A stretch of 64,000 bases of DNA from NCBI GenBank assembly GCA_018646675.1, contig JABGUH010000010.1, positions 1 to 64,000 on the forward strand. The letters run 5' to 3'. This DNA is from Bdellovibrionales bacterium (GTDB lineage: Bacteria; Bdellovibrionota; Bacteriovoracia; Bacteriovoracales; Bacteriovoracaceae). Below are positions 7,551-16,382 of the stretch, piece by piece. Each line of letters starts with the position of its first letter. The stretch's first letter is position 1. The notes beneath the pieces were generated by a model. The model saw nothing but the letters and a program-made list of their open reading frames with translations, was not told the origin of the DNA and did not search any database. The position numbers and the translations under genes are program-made.

Positions 7551-9038
7551 ATGGCAAAAATATTACTTGTTAACCCAAATAAATGGGGTCGGGGTATAAC
7601 TGCAATTTGGATTGCCTCACATACCGCTGCTATTAGGGAGAGTGGTCATGAGGTAAAATTATTCGATGCCACTTTTTACTCGCAATGGACTGAGAATGAG
7701 ATAGCTTACAATACATTGAATCAACAATATCGGCCAACCAACTATGAAAGCTATATAAAATGGAATGATGGGGACATTGTAGAAGATTTACAAAACATGG
7801 TAAATTGGTTCCAGCCAGATGTGATATTTTGGTCCGCTTTGTCTAGTCATATTCATGGTGAGGGAGAGTATGTAAATATTCAATATGGATATGATCTAGT
7901 CTCATTTTTAGCAACAGATGCCCTACTCGTTACTGGAGGGTTGCAAGCCACATCTTCTCCTAAATCAGTTTTAGAAATATTTCCAAAGACTGACTACCTA
8001 ATAAGAGGTGAATCTGATTTAATTTTACCTGCTCTCTTGGACCGGATTCAAGCTGGCCAGGAGGTAAAAGATCTGGCTGGGCTAGCTTGGATACAAGATG
8101 GTGAACTTTTTAATGCTTCAAGGCAGGAAATCATTAGAAATATGAATGATATTCCACAATATGATTATTCCTTGTTTGATGAACAGGTATTCTATCGACC
8201 TTATAATGGACATGTTGTTAAAGGTGTTGACTATGAGATGAGCAGAGGATGTATTTATTCGTGTTCATATTGTGTTGAGACTGTCATTCAAAAATATTAT
8301 GGCTGTATGGAAACATCAAACAGATCAGGCAGTCTTTTGGCGCCAGGCAATTACCTGAGGTGCAAAACAGCTTTGCGAGTTTTTCGAGAGCTGGAGTACC
8401 TTAATCGTAAGCTTGGAATTACTCTATTTAGATGTCAAGATACAAATTTCCTAACAATTAATAGAAAAATGTTGCTTGAACTAGGAGAGCTACTAGAGCA
8501 AGCAGGATTAGATATTATGCTCTATATTGAAACCCGTATTGACAAAATGAATATTGGTGACATCAAACTACTGAAGAAATTAAGAGTTGACGGTGTTGGA
8601 GCTGGCGTTGAAGTTGCGAGTGAAGAATTTCGTGAGGGACATTTAAAGCGTTTTGCATCACGAAGCAAAATTATAGATAATGCAAAAAAACTTAGAGAAG
8701 CTGGAATAAAATTGACAACCTATAATATCATAGGGCTTCCCGAAGAGACTGAGGCGATGATTATAGATACAATTAACTTCAATCGTATGATTGCTCCAAA
8801 TAATATTACCGTTGCTTTTTTTTCCCCATATACTGGCACTGTGCAGGCTGATAAAGGGGCGGCATTGAGTTATTATAATAGTGAAGCATGTGATGTGGAT
8901 GGGCAGCTCCGAAGTGTTGGCAATCCTGAAGTCGTGGATCTCGATCTGCTGAATTTTTATAAAAAACATTTTTCTCATTTCGTTAGATCAGGCTTGTCAG
9001 ACTTGGATCAATTAAAACAGAAGGAAAATATAGCATGA
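7551..9038 (+). CDS. B12-binding-domain radical SAM protein
   Basis: A radical SAM enzyme of 495 residues from ATG 7551, chosen because GGAG lies six bases upstream; a TTG at 7539 would add four residues. Residues about 1-180 look like a cobalamin-binding Rossmann domain (ILLVNPN start, LVTGGLQATSSP, DYLIRGESD). The 4Fe-4S ligand triad C234-x3-C238-x2-C241 follows in RGCIYSCSYC. The remainder is a radical SAM barrel with GVGAGVEVASEE and YNIIGLPEET segments. Such enzymes often methylate or rearrange unactivated carbon. Placement in the sugar cluster, overlapping the next aldo/keto reductase by ATGA, suggests radical-based sugar modification. The substrate is unknown. Confidence 0.82.
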   Translation: MAKILLVNPNKWGRGITAIWIASHTAAIRESGHEVKLFDATFYSQWTENEIAYNTLNQQYRPTNYESYIKWNDGDIVEDLQNMVNWFQPDVIFWSALSSHIHGEGEYVNIQYGYDLVSFLATDALLVTGGLQATSSPKSVLEIFPKTDYLIRGESDLILPALLDRIQAGQEVKDLAGLAWIQDGELFNASRQEIIRNMNDIPQYDYSLFDEQVFYRPYNGHVVKGVDYEMSRGCIYSCSYCVETVIQKYYGCMETSNRSGSLLAPGNYLRCKTALRVFRELEYLNRKLGITLFRCQDTNFLTINRKMLLELGELLEQAGLDIMLYIETRIDKMNIGDIKLLKKLRVDGVGAGVEVASEEFREGHLKRFASRSKIIDNAKKLREAGIKLTTYNIIGLPEETEAMIIDTINFNRMIAPNNITVAFFSPYTGTVQADKGAALSYYNSEACDVDGQLRSVGNPEVVDLDLLNFYKKHFSHFVRSGLSDLDQLKQKENIA

Positions 9039-9943
9039 TTATACAGGATCGATGTGTAATTGGAACATGGCCTTTGAGTGGTGATTTCGGTCATATTCGA
9101 TTGGGCGAGATTGAAAAGATTTTGCTTTGTGCAAGGGCTCATGGGTTTAGAGAGTATGACACGGCACCTAGCTATGGTGACTCCTTAATGGAACATTGCT
9201 TAGGCAATATATTTGGTAGTGATTCAAGCATGCTTATTAATACAAAAGTAGGCAATATCCCTTTTGTAGGGAAAAGCTTTGATGGCTCAAAAATCAGGAA
9301 GTCATTGGAAGATAGCCTGGTTAGGCTAAAAAGAGAGCAGGTTAACATTCTATACCTGCATAATCCACGCGATGATGTTGATAGCTATGAAGAGCTTGTT
9401 GTACTTATGGAAAATTTTAAAAAGGAGGGTAAAATTGTAAAGTCTGGGATTAGTATGGCAAAAAACTATTGCTACCCTGATGGCACAGTTCCACTGTTTG
9501 ACATGATTCAAGATGAAGCAAATTTGTTATATCTGGACCGTCTAGATAGTTATAATGACGCCAAAAATGTATATTTTAGATCTCCACTAGCAAGCGGCAT
9601 GCTTGGTGGACATATCTCTTTTGATTCCAGCTTTTCTGATAAGGATCATCGATCAGGTTGGCTAAAAGGGGAGAGGCTTTATTCTATTCTGAAGAGAGTA
9701 GAAACTCTTCAGAAGCGTACTAGCTCACTTTCTGACCTAAGCCTGCAAAGTGTGGCCAAAAAATATGTGCTCGACGCTAAACCTTCTTGTAAGGTCATTT
9801 TTGGTATAAAAAAAATGGAGCATTTAGATGCTTTGTGCTTGGATATTCAGCTCCCCCCAATGAAAGATGAGTTGATAAAAAATCTTAAGATGCTGTATCA
9901 TGACGATTTTGGTTTGGTTGGAGAGTCTTACTTAAAATATTAG
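9035..9943 (+). CDS. aldo/keto reductase
   Basis: This 302-residue NAD(P)H-dependent oxidoreductase has the family's catalytic tetrad: D42 and Y47 (YDTAPSYG), K71 (NTKVG) and H109 (YLHNP). The start ATG overlaps the stop of the radical SAM gene (ATGA), so the two are probably made together and may act on one sugar intermediate. It is a different subfamily from the second aldo/keto reductase at 16379-17245. It ends 26 bases before the convergent methyltransferase. Substrate unknown; reduction of a keto-sugar nucleotide is a reasonable guess. Confidence 0.85.
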   Translation: MIIQDRCVIGTWPLSGDFGHIRLGEIEKILLCARAHGFREYDTAPSYGDSLMEHCLGNIFGSDSSMLINTKVGNIPFVGKSFDGSKIRKSLEDSLVRLKREQVNILYLHNPRDDVDSYEELVVLMENFKKEGKIVKSGISMAKNYCYPDGTVPLFDMIQDEANLLYLDRLDSYNDAKNVYFRSPLASGMLGGHISFDSSFSDKDHRSGWLKGERLYSILKRVETLQKRTSSLSDLSLQSVAKKYVLDAKPSCKVIFGIKKMEHLDALCLDIQLPPMKDELIKNLKMLYHDDFGLVGESYLKY

Positions 9944-9969
9944 CATCTATTCAATTGTCATGGGTATAG

Positions 9970-10995
9970 TTATTCATGATCTACTTTTGCGATCAAACGT
10001 AGTGCTTTGCGCTCTCCCCCGTACGAGTGGTTGGGAAGTGTAGTAGACGTTGAATTTCTACTTATCAGCTCAAGGGGTTTTTGGATATATTTCCAGACAA
10101 GACGAAAAAACCTTACTATTGTTCGAGAATAGATTTGAATGCGGTGTGGCATATTATTAAATATTTTCTTAAGAAGAGCGGGATGTACTGAGGACTCGTG
10201 TTTTTTTAAGTTATAAAGCGGTCCACATGTATCGATAAAAAGCACTTTGAATTTATATTTGATTAAAAGGGCTTTGAGAGATTTTGGAGTAAAGAATAAC
10301 AGGTGTGGGGTGTCAGGGCCACGAACATATTGGTGGACTTGCATGTTTACGTTTGGCACTTCTATTACAAGAACTCCCTCATCATGAAGAGCCGTTTGAA
10401 TATTTTTAAAAAGTATGTCCAGGTCAGACATGCAAAAATGCTCAAGAGAGTGACTCATTAAAATTATTTTTGCTTTTCGTTCTCCTTTGGAGAAATTAGT
10501 GAGTGATAAATGGCTAGTGGTATTGAAATTTTTTTTGTAATATTCATCAGCTTCTTTTGAGAGCTCAATCGCATGCAAGGCTGGGGCAGGAAATATTGCA
10601 TTGGCAATAATGAACGATCCCCCCTTTCCAGGGCCTATGTCAAGGAAACTGTCACCATGGTCAAAAGTGCAGAATGATCTTGCGAGAGTTAGCTGAGCAA
10701 AAGATCTGTTGTTATAAAGATCATTGATTTCGGGTATAACTTTTTTATTGAAGTTGATATAAAATGTACTCTTAGGTGAACGGTATTGCTCTGCATAGTA
10801 AGAATGAATATCCTCTGGGTTTAGCTCTGGGAATGCAAAGGCGAATGTACAAAAACTACAAAAGTAAATTTTTAGGCTCAAGAATTGTTCGTTGGTCGTC
10901 CAGCCAATATCGTTGTAGGAAAGAGGGGCAGATGATATTTTATTTGAACACATAAAACAGTGCAGTGCTTGGTTATGAGTTTTTGCATTTGTCAT
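9970..10995 (-). CDS. class I SAM-dependent methyltransferase with Cys-rich N-terminus
   Basis: This 341-residue protein has a four-cysteine zinc-type element (C13, C16, C46, C49) followed by a SAM-binding motif at about 117-126 (FLDIGPGKGG) and a HSLEHF segment of the Methyltransf_23 type. The C-terminal 90 residues are basic and partly amphipathic. It is the only minus-strand gene within about 39 kb of plus-strand polysaccharide genes. It must be transcribed from the 167-base intergenic region shared with the NeuB-like gene, or arrived as a separate insertion. The methyl acceptor is unknown; a sugar hydroxyl or lipid-linked glycan is likely from context. Confidence 0.78.
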   Translation of the reverse strand: MTNAKTHNQALHCFMCSNKISSAPLSYNDIGWTTNEQFLSLKIYFCSFCTFAFAFPELNPEDIHSYYAEQYRSPKSTFYINFNKKVIPEINDLYNNRSFAQLTLARSFCTFDHGDSFLDIGPGKGGSFIIANAIFPAPALHAIELSKEADEYYKKNFNTTSHLSLTNFSKGERKAKIILMSHSLEHFCMSDLDILFKNIQTALHDEGVLVIEVPNVNMQVHQYVRGPDTPHLLFFTPKSLKALLIKYKFKVLFIDTCGPLYNLKKHESSVHPALLKKIFNNMPHRIQIYSRTIVRFFRLVWKYIQKPLELISRNSTSTTLPNHSYGGERKALRLIAKVDHE

Positions 10996-11162
10996 ATTTA
11001 GATCTCTGTTAAGTTTATCTGATACTTAGTGGATCATATTAGCTAAGCGATAGAACGGTCAATTAATTTCACTGTTATCTGAAAGCCTAGCTCCATGGAT
11101 AAAAATACTCTGTTTTAGATATTATATACTGGAGATGTCATCATTTAAATTCCGGAGGGGAG

Positions 11163-12044
11163 ATGTTTGATTATAATTATAGGGAACCAAAAGTTATCGC
11201 AGAAATAGGATGTAATCACAAAGGCGAGTTTGATGTTGCTTGCGAATTGATTGATCTTGCAAAACTAGCCAATGTTAATATTATAAAACTTCAAAAACGA
11301 AGCAATAAAGAGCTAGGCTATCTTAAGCAATATGAATTACCTCATCCGGAACCAAGCAATGCCTATGGTTCAACGTATGGCAAACATCGCGAACGTCTAG
11401 AACTTAGTATTTCACAACACGGAGCATTGAAATCATATTGCGAAGAGAGAGGAATGATCTATTCGACATCAGTTTGGGATGTTACTTCTGCACGTGAAAT
11501 TATCTCTCTTGATCCTGAATTTATCAAAGTGCCATCAGCATGTAACACAAATAAGGACTTGCTGACAGTTCTACGCGATGAGTACCAAGGGCAAATTCAC
11601 GTCTCTTTTGGAATGACAACACACCAAGAAGAAGAGCTAGTTGTTCAAACTTTCGAAGAGGATAACAGCGCTGCAAAAAGATTAGTGGTTTATTGCTGTA
11701 CTTCTGGGTATCCAGTACCCTTTAGGGATCTTTGCTTGTTGGAGATTAATCGTTTGTACCAAAAATTTACTGGCCGTGTATCCGAAATAGGTTTTTCTGG
11801 ACATCACCTTGGTATTTCCGCAGATATTGCGGCATACACCTTAGGCGCAAGGTGGATAGAACGTCATTTTACCAAGGATCGAACATGGAAGGGAACTGAC
11901 CATGCCGCTTCACTTGAACCTCAAGGGTTAGCAACTCTATCCCGAAATTTAAATGCGGTCCATGAGTCTCTAAACTACAAGAGTCAGGAAATCCTTAACA
12001 TTGAGGATATTCAAAGGGAGAAGCTGAAATGTCCGGCGCAGTAA
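11163..12044 (+). CDS. NeuB-like nonulosonic acid (phosphate) synthase, no SAF domain
   Basis: This 293-residue enzyme has the NeuB barrel signatures AEIGCNHKG (13-21), IIKLQKRS, an S-G-Y-P motif, IGFSGHH and ERHFTKDR. The family condenses phosphoenolpyruvate with a hexosamine or hexose to give a nine-carbon ulosonic acid. Usual NeuB and PseI proteins (about 345 residues) end in an antifreeze-like SAF domain; this protein stops without it. The next gene carries a HAD phosphatase, which suggests a phosphorylated product such as a KDN-9-phosphate type compound (inference). It is distinct from pseI at 22566-23603. GGAGGGG lies just upstream of the ATG at 11163, although the spacing is short. Confidence 0.82.
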   Translation: MFDYNYREPKVIAEIGCNHKGEFDVACELIDLAKLANVNIIKLQKRSNKELGYLKQYELPHPEPSNAYGSTYGKHRERLELSISQHGALKSYCEERGMIYSTSVWDVTSAREIISLDPEFIKVPSACNTNKDLLTVLRDEYQGQIHVSFGMTTHQEEELVVQTFEEDNSAAKRLVVYCCTSGYPVPFRDLCLLEINRLYQKFTGRVSEIGFSGHHLGISADIAAYTLGARWIERHFTKDRTWKGTDHAASLEPQGLATLSRNLNAVHESLNYKSQEILNIEDIQREKLKCPAQ

Positions 12045-13213
12045 GTAGCATGAGGAAAATCGCTTTCATTCCTGTACGTGCAGGCAGTAAGTCAATTGTT
12101 CTAAAAAATATAAGGGAGATAAATAGCCGCCCTCTAGTTCATTGGTCTCTCCTCGCAGCTTCCACGGCTGGTATTTTTGAAAAGATTGTCGTCTCTACAG
12201 ACTCACCAGAGATTGAACGTGTAGTCTTAGAACTTGAAATACCAGGCATCGAGATATTTAGGCGTGGGAAAGGTTGTGCGACTGACGTTGCCACAACTGA
12301 AAGCGCTGTTTTGGAGTACTTAAACCAAAGTCAACTCTCTGACGATGTTTCTTTGTGTTTAATTCAGGCAACAAGCCCCTTAACCAAAAGTGAAGATTTC
12401 CTCCAAGCTTACCGGCAAATGGAGATGGAACACTCGGACTCGCTGCTAACGGGCGTTGAATTTAAGCGCTTTTTTTGGAAGTCTAGTTGTGATGGCAGCT
12501 CATCCCCTTTGAATTATAATCTTGCCTGTCGCCCACGACGCCAAGAGTTTAAAGGAAGCCTAATGGAGAATGGTGCATTCTACATCGGATCAGTGGGAGG
12601 GATAAAGCAATCAAAGTGTAGGCTTTATGGTAAGATCTCGTTTTATAAAATGCCTGAGTACATGCAATTCGAAATCGACGAACATCATGATTGGATTGTT
12701 ATGGAGTCTTTACTTCGGAACTTCTCTACAGCAGCTACAGATCTTGATCAAATTAAATTTTTTCTAACTGATCTAGATGGAACGCTTACCGATGGAGGGA
12801 TGTACTATTCACAAAGTGGAGATGAGATGAAAAGGTTTACGACGATCGATGGAAAGGCGTTCGAGCTACTCCGCAATAGAGGTATTAAAACTGGGATTAT
12901 TACTGGTGAACATACTGATATTGCAAAGAGGCGAGCCGAAAAACTCCAAATTGACTTTTTAAGGCAGGGAGAGGTTAACAAACTAAAAACAGTCTCTTCT
13001 CTTTGTGATCAGCTTGGTCTTACTCTTGCCAATGTTGCATATATTGGCGATGACGTTAATGATTTGGAGCTACTTAATGTTGTCGGCAAGGCAGCCTGTC
13101 CAAAAAACTCTATTATTGCTCAAAAATACTTATCTCCTAGAATTGAAGTGTTAAACCACGAAGGTGGTCATGGTGCGGTTAGAGAGTTTGTTGAAAAAAT
13201 ACTTACTACTTAG
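12029..13213 (+). CDS. CMP-nonulosonate cytidylyltransferase fused to HAD (KdsC-like) phosphatase
   Basis: This is a 394-residue bifunctional protein. Residues about 8-230 are a NeuA/KdsB-type cytidylyltransferase (PVRAGSKS loop at 16-22, LIQATSPL, LMENGAFYIG). Residues about 242-394 are a KdsC-like HAD phosphatase with D248-L-D250-G-T, the TGEH threonine motif and the GDDVNDL acidic motif. The order matches animal-type CMAS proteins and bacterial counterparts. Here both HAD acidic motifs are present, so phosphatase activity is plausible. With the preceding synthase, which it overlaps by 16 bases, it would complete a route from a sugar 6-phosphate to a CMP-activated acid. ATG 12029 has an AGGGAGAAG ribosome-binding site; ATG 12050 is an alternative. 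Confidence 0.85.
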   Translation: MSGAVSSMRKIAFIPVRAGSKSIVLKNIREINSRPLVHWSLLAASTAGIFEKIVVSTDSPEIERVVLELEIPGIEIFRRGKGCATDVATTESAVLEYLNQSQLSDDVSLCLIQATSPLTKSEDFLQAYRQMEMEHSDSLLTGVEFKRFFWKSSCDGSSSPLNYNLACRPRRQEFKGSLMENGAFYIGSVGGIKQSKCRLYGKISFYKMPEYMQFEIDEHHDWIVMESLLRNFSTAATDLDQIKFFLTDLDGTLTDGGMYYSQSGDEMKRFTTIDGKAFELLRNRGIKTGIITGEHTDIAKRRAEKLQIDFLRQGEVNKLKTVSSLCDQLGLTLANVAYIGDDVNDLELLNVVGKAACPKNSIIAQKYLSPRIEVLNHEGGHGAVREFVEKILTT

Positions 13214-13267
13214 ATAGTATATTATACCTGATAATTATTTTAAGTTTATTCCATTGGGGGCCATCGC

Positions 13268-15043
13268 TTGCGTAAAGGATCACTAGCTAGTTTAATTGAG
13301 TTGTTTGCCCATCTGCCGCTCAGCCGTAGAAGGCAGTTTCTTTTGTTGGCTTTTTTTTCACTATTTGTCTCCCTCTTCGAAGCAATTAGCTTAGGAGCAG
13401 TTGCACCTTTTGTTGGCGTTCTCGTTCAGCCTGAGATTGTTTTTAATAAGCCATATATTGTCGAATTAAGAAATGCGCTAGGTATTATCACGCCCAATGA
13501 TTTGATTGCCCCCTTAGGAATCTCGTTTGCAGTGCTTGCTGTTGTGGCTGGCACACTAAGGGTTATGTTGTTATATTTTAATATTAAGTTATCTAATAAA
13601 ATCGGTGCAGATATTAGTATCGCTGTCTATTCTCGCACATTATATCAGAGTTACGAGAATCAGATTGTACGTAATAGTAGCGAGGTGATCACTGGTGTTA
13701 CTCAAAAAGTTGAGACTGCAGGATCTTTAATCACATCGTCCGCAATGGTTGTCACTACAGTGCCTTTATTTATTGCAATATTAGTAACGGTTTTTTTATT
13801 TGATCCATTGTTAGCAATAACTGTTTTTTTTATATTTGGGATTGCCTATGGTATGTTGTCTTTTTTCGTTCGAAGGAGATTAAAGAGAAATAGTATTGCA
13901 ATTGCCTCCTTACAAACTGAAGCAGTCAAGGTTATCCAGGAGGGGATTGGATCTATTCGGAATGTGATTCTTGATCAAACCCATCCCTACTATCTATCTC
14001 TATATACTCGATCAGTGAGGTCATTGCGGCAAATGCATGGGCAAAATACTTTCGTTAATCAATCTCCGCGCTTTCTCATGGAGTCGCTCGGAATAGTTAT
14101 GATCTCAATTATTGTGCTTGTGTTATTTCAGAGGGGGGAGTCAGGAGAGTCCGTATTACCTATGGTTGGCATACTAGCTGTTTCAGCTCAAAAGCTACTG
14201 CCTCTTCTACATATTATCTATAACAATGTAACACAAATTATTGGAGGGTATGGCGGGGTAAGTGATGTTAACGCATTATTAGCACTGCCGCCGGATGAAA
14301 TTTATGCCGTAGAAGATAATGTTTTAGGTGAGATGACTTTTCATAAAAATATTACTCTAAATAATATCAATTTCACACATAATAATGCTGATGAGCTGAT
14401 TCTTTGTAACAGCTCCATGGAAATCGTAAAAGGTACGACAGTTGGCATCGTTGGTAAAACAGGGTCTGGTAAAAGTACACTTCTCGATGTGATTATGGCG
14501 CTATTGCTACCTCAGAAGGGGCAGCTGCTGGTGGATGATATTGTAATTGATGAAAATAATCGCCGAGCTTGGTACAGTATGGTCGCGCATGTTCCCCAGA
14601 CAATATACCTAGAAGACGCAACCATTGCGAATAATATTGCCGTAGGCGTGGAGAATGATTTTGTTGATTATACTGAAATTGAGAAGGCATGCAACAGAGC
14701 AGGCTTAGCTGATTTTGTTGAATCGCTTCCAGATGGAATAAATACCATGGTGGGAGAGCGTGGTGTACGCCTTAGTGGTGGGCAGTGCCAAAGGATTGGT
14801 ATTGCAAGGGCCTTATACAAACATGCAGAAGTGTTGGTGCTTGATGAAGCTACGAGTGCATTGGACAGCGAGACGGAGGAGATGGTGATGAAATCTGTAA
14901 ATGCACTTGATCCAGATTTGACAATAGTTATAATTGCTCATCGACTAACCACATTGAAAGGGTGTGATGAGATATTTCAGGTGGAAAATGGAGTGATAAG
15001 ATCTGTTGGCAAGTATAATAATTTAATGAATGAGAGGTTTTGA
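13268..15043 (+). CDS. ABC transporter, permease-ATPase half, flippase candidate
   Basis: This 591-residue inner-membrane ABC exporter half-transporter has an N-terminal membrane domain (about six helices, residues 20-320) and a nucleotide-binding domain with Walker A at 396-404 (GKTGSGKST), signature LSGGQ at 502-506, Walker B with LDEATSALD and an H-loop (IIAHRLTT). The EAISLGAVAPFV start resembles PglK/WlaB-type lipid-linked oligosaccharide flippases. No Wzx or MATE-like flippase and no Wzm/Wzt pair is present in the window, so this protein is the best candidate to move the lipid-linked repeat unit across the inner membrane. Start: TTG 13268 with GGGGG seven bases upstream. Confidence 0.88.
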   Translation: MRKGSLASLIELFAHLPLSRRRQFLLLAFFSLFVSLFEAISLGAVAPFVGVLVQPEIVFNKPYIVELRNALGIITPNDLIAPLGISFAVLAVVAGTLRVMLLYFNIKLSNKIGADISIAVYSRTLYQSYENQIVRNSSEVITGVTQKVETAGSLITSSAMVVTTVPLFIAILVTVFLFDPLLAITVFFIFGIAYGMLSFFVRRRLKRNSIAIASLQTEAVKVIQEGIGSIRNVILDQTHPYYLSLYTRSVRSLRQMHGQNTFVNQSPRFLMESLGIVMISIIVLVLFQRGESGESVLPMVGILAVSAQKLLPLLHIIYNNVTQIIGGYGGVSDVNALLALPPDEIYAVEDNVLGEMTFHKNITLNNINFTHNNADELILCNSSMEIVKGTTVGIVGKTGSGKSTLLDVIMALLLPQKGQLLVDDIVIDENNRRAWYSMVAHVPQTIYLEDATIANNIAVGVENDFVDYTEIEKACNRAGLADFVESLPDGINTMVGERGVRLSGGQCQRIGIARALYKHAEVLVLDEATSALDSETEEMVMKSVNALDPDLTIVIIAHRLTTLKGCDEIFQVENGVIRSVGKYNNLMNERF

Positions 15044-15121
15044 CCTTTCCCTCCTGGTTTGATTGGTGAAAATATTTTTTTGTGGTTGAATATATTGGCT
15101 CTAATTAAAACTAAAAAATAT

Positions 15122-15166
15122 AATAATCAAGTAACTGATTATTGTATCAAAATTGAATTGTATAAT
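15122..15166 (+). promoter_or_regulatory. inverted repeat and possible -10 element upstream of pseC
   Basis: In the 178-base A+T-rich gap before pseC, AATAATCA (15122-15129) and TGATTATT (15136-15143) form a perfect 8-base inverted repeat with a 6-base spacer. A consensus TATAAT follows at 15161-15166, but no good -35 hexamer is found at 16-18 bases. It may be an internal promoter with an operator, or chance in A+T-rich DNA. Confidence 0.3.
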
Positions 15167-15221
15167 AGATAAAATTCTTAGGCGTTCACACTTAAATTAA
15201 TTGATGGGGGTAGTAAATATA

Positions 15222-16382
15222 ATGATTCAGTACGGCCGACAAGACATTAATCAGGCTGATATCGATGCTGTAGTTACGGTATTACGCTCAGACTATCTTA
15301 CTCAAGGAGCTACAGTACCACGATTCGAAATTAATATGGCCAGTTATTGTAGAGTGCAGCATGCAGTAGCTGTTAATAGTGCTACATCCGCTTTGCATAT
15401 TGCATGCCTCGCCTTGGACCTAGGCCCTAGTGATTGGCTATGGACATCTCCTAGTACTTTTGTTGCATCATCTAATTGTGCTTTATTCTGTGGTGCGAAA
15501 GTAGACTTTGTAGATATTGACCCACATACCTACAATATTAGTATAGAGCATTTATCTAATAAATTAGCCAGAGCCGAAAAAGATGGTACATTGCCTAAAA
15601 TTGTTGTGCCAGTACACCTGTGTGGACAGTCGTGTGATATGGCCGCTATTGACTTATTGTCAAAACAATATGGATTTAAGGTTATTGAGGATGCTGCACA
15701 TGCAATAGGGGGGAAATATAAGGGAGAGCTGATTGGTGGTTGTCGTTATAGTGATATCACAATTTTTAGTTTTCATCCGGTGAAAATTATAACTACCGGT
15801 GAAGGAGGGATGGCACTAACAAATAATCAGGTTTTAGCTGAGCGTATGCAGCGCTATCGAAGCCATGGCATTACGAGTGAAACAAGTCAAATGCAAGCTC
15901 GGCCTTTGGATGAAATCTGGAATTATCAGCAAGTTAGTTTAGGCTATAATTACCGGATGACCGATATTCAAGCTGCTCTAGGTCTAAGTCAGATGGAGCG
16001 TCTAGATGAGTTCGTTGGGAAGCGACATATAATTGCTCAGCGTTACAATGAGGAACTGGCCAGTTTGCCACTTAAAATTCCATGGCAACATCCGGATACT
16101 TACTCAAGTTATCATTTATACCCCATCAGAATAACATTAGGAGAAGACAAAAAAACGCAACGTCAAGTTTACGATACACTTCAATTTGAGGGTGTTAATG
16201 TCAATTTACATTATATTCCTGTTTATAGACAACCTTACTATGAAATGTTGGGATTTAAGATGGGATATTGTCCAGCAGCAGAACAATACCATAAAGAGTC
16301 TCTCAGTATTCCTATCTATCCAACATTGACTGATTCGGAGCAAAGAAAAGTTATACATATACTTCACGAGGCATTAGCTTGA
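15222..16382 (+). CDS. pseC: UDP-4-amino-4,6-dideoxy-N-acetyl-L-altrosamine transaminase
   Basis: This 386-residue DegT-type PLP aminotransferase performs the second step of pseudaminic acid synthesis, converting the 4-keto-6-deoxy-L-AltNAc nucleotide to its 4-amino form. The YGRQDINQADI N-terminus, the DAAHAIGG segment and the PLP lysine K188 in FHPVKIITTGEGG are diagnostic of PseC. ATG 15222 is chosen over TTG 15201 or ATG 15204 because TGGGGG lies 11 bases before it and known PseC proteins begin close to that point. Its substrate would come from a 5-inverting 4,6-dehydratase. No separate pseB is in the window; FnlA (35185-36213) makes a related intermediate. The stop overlaps the next start (TTGA). 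Confidence 0.92.
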   Translation: MIQYGRQDINQADIDAVVTVLRSDYLTQGATVPRFEINMASYCRVQHAVAVNSATSALHIACLALDLGPSDWLWTSPSTFVASSNCALFCGAKVDFVDIDPHTYNISIEHLSNKLARAEKDGTLPKIVVPVHLCGQSCDMAAIDLLSKQYGFKVIEDAAHAIGGKYKGELIGGCRYSDITIFSFHPVKIITTGEGGMALTNNQVLAERMQRYRSHGITSETSQMQARPLDEIWNYQQVSLGYNYRMTDIQAALGLSQMERLDEFVGKRHIIAQRYNEELASLPLKIPWQHPDTYSSYHLYPIRITLGEDKKTQRQVYDTLQFEGVNVNLHYIPVYRQPYYEMLGFKMGYCPAAEQYHKESLSIPIYPTLTDSEQRKVIHILHEALA

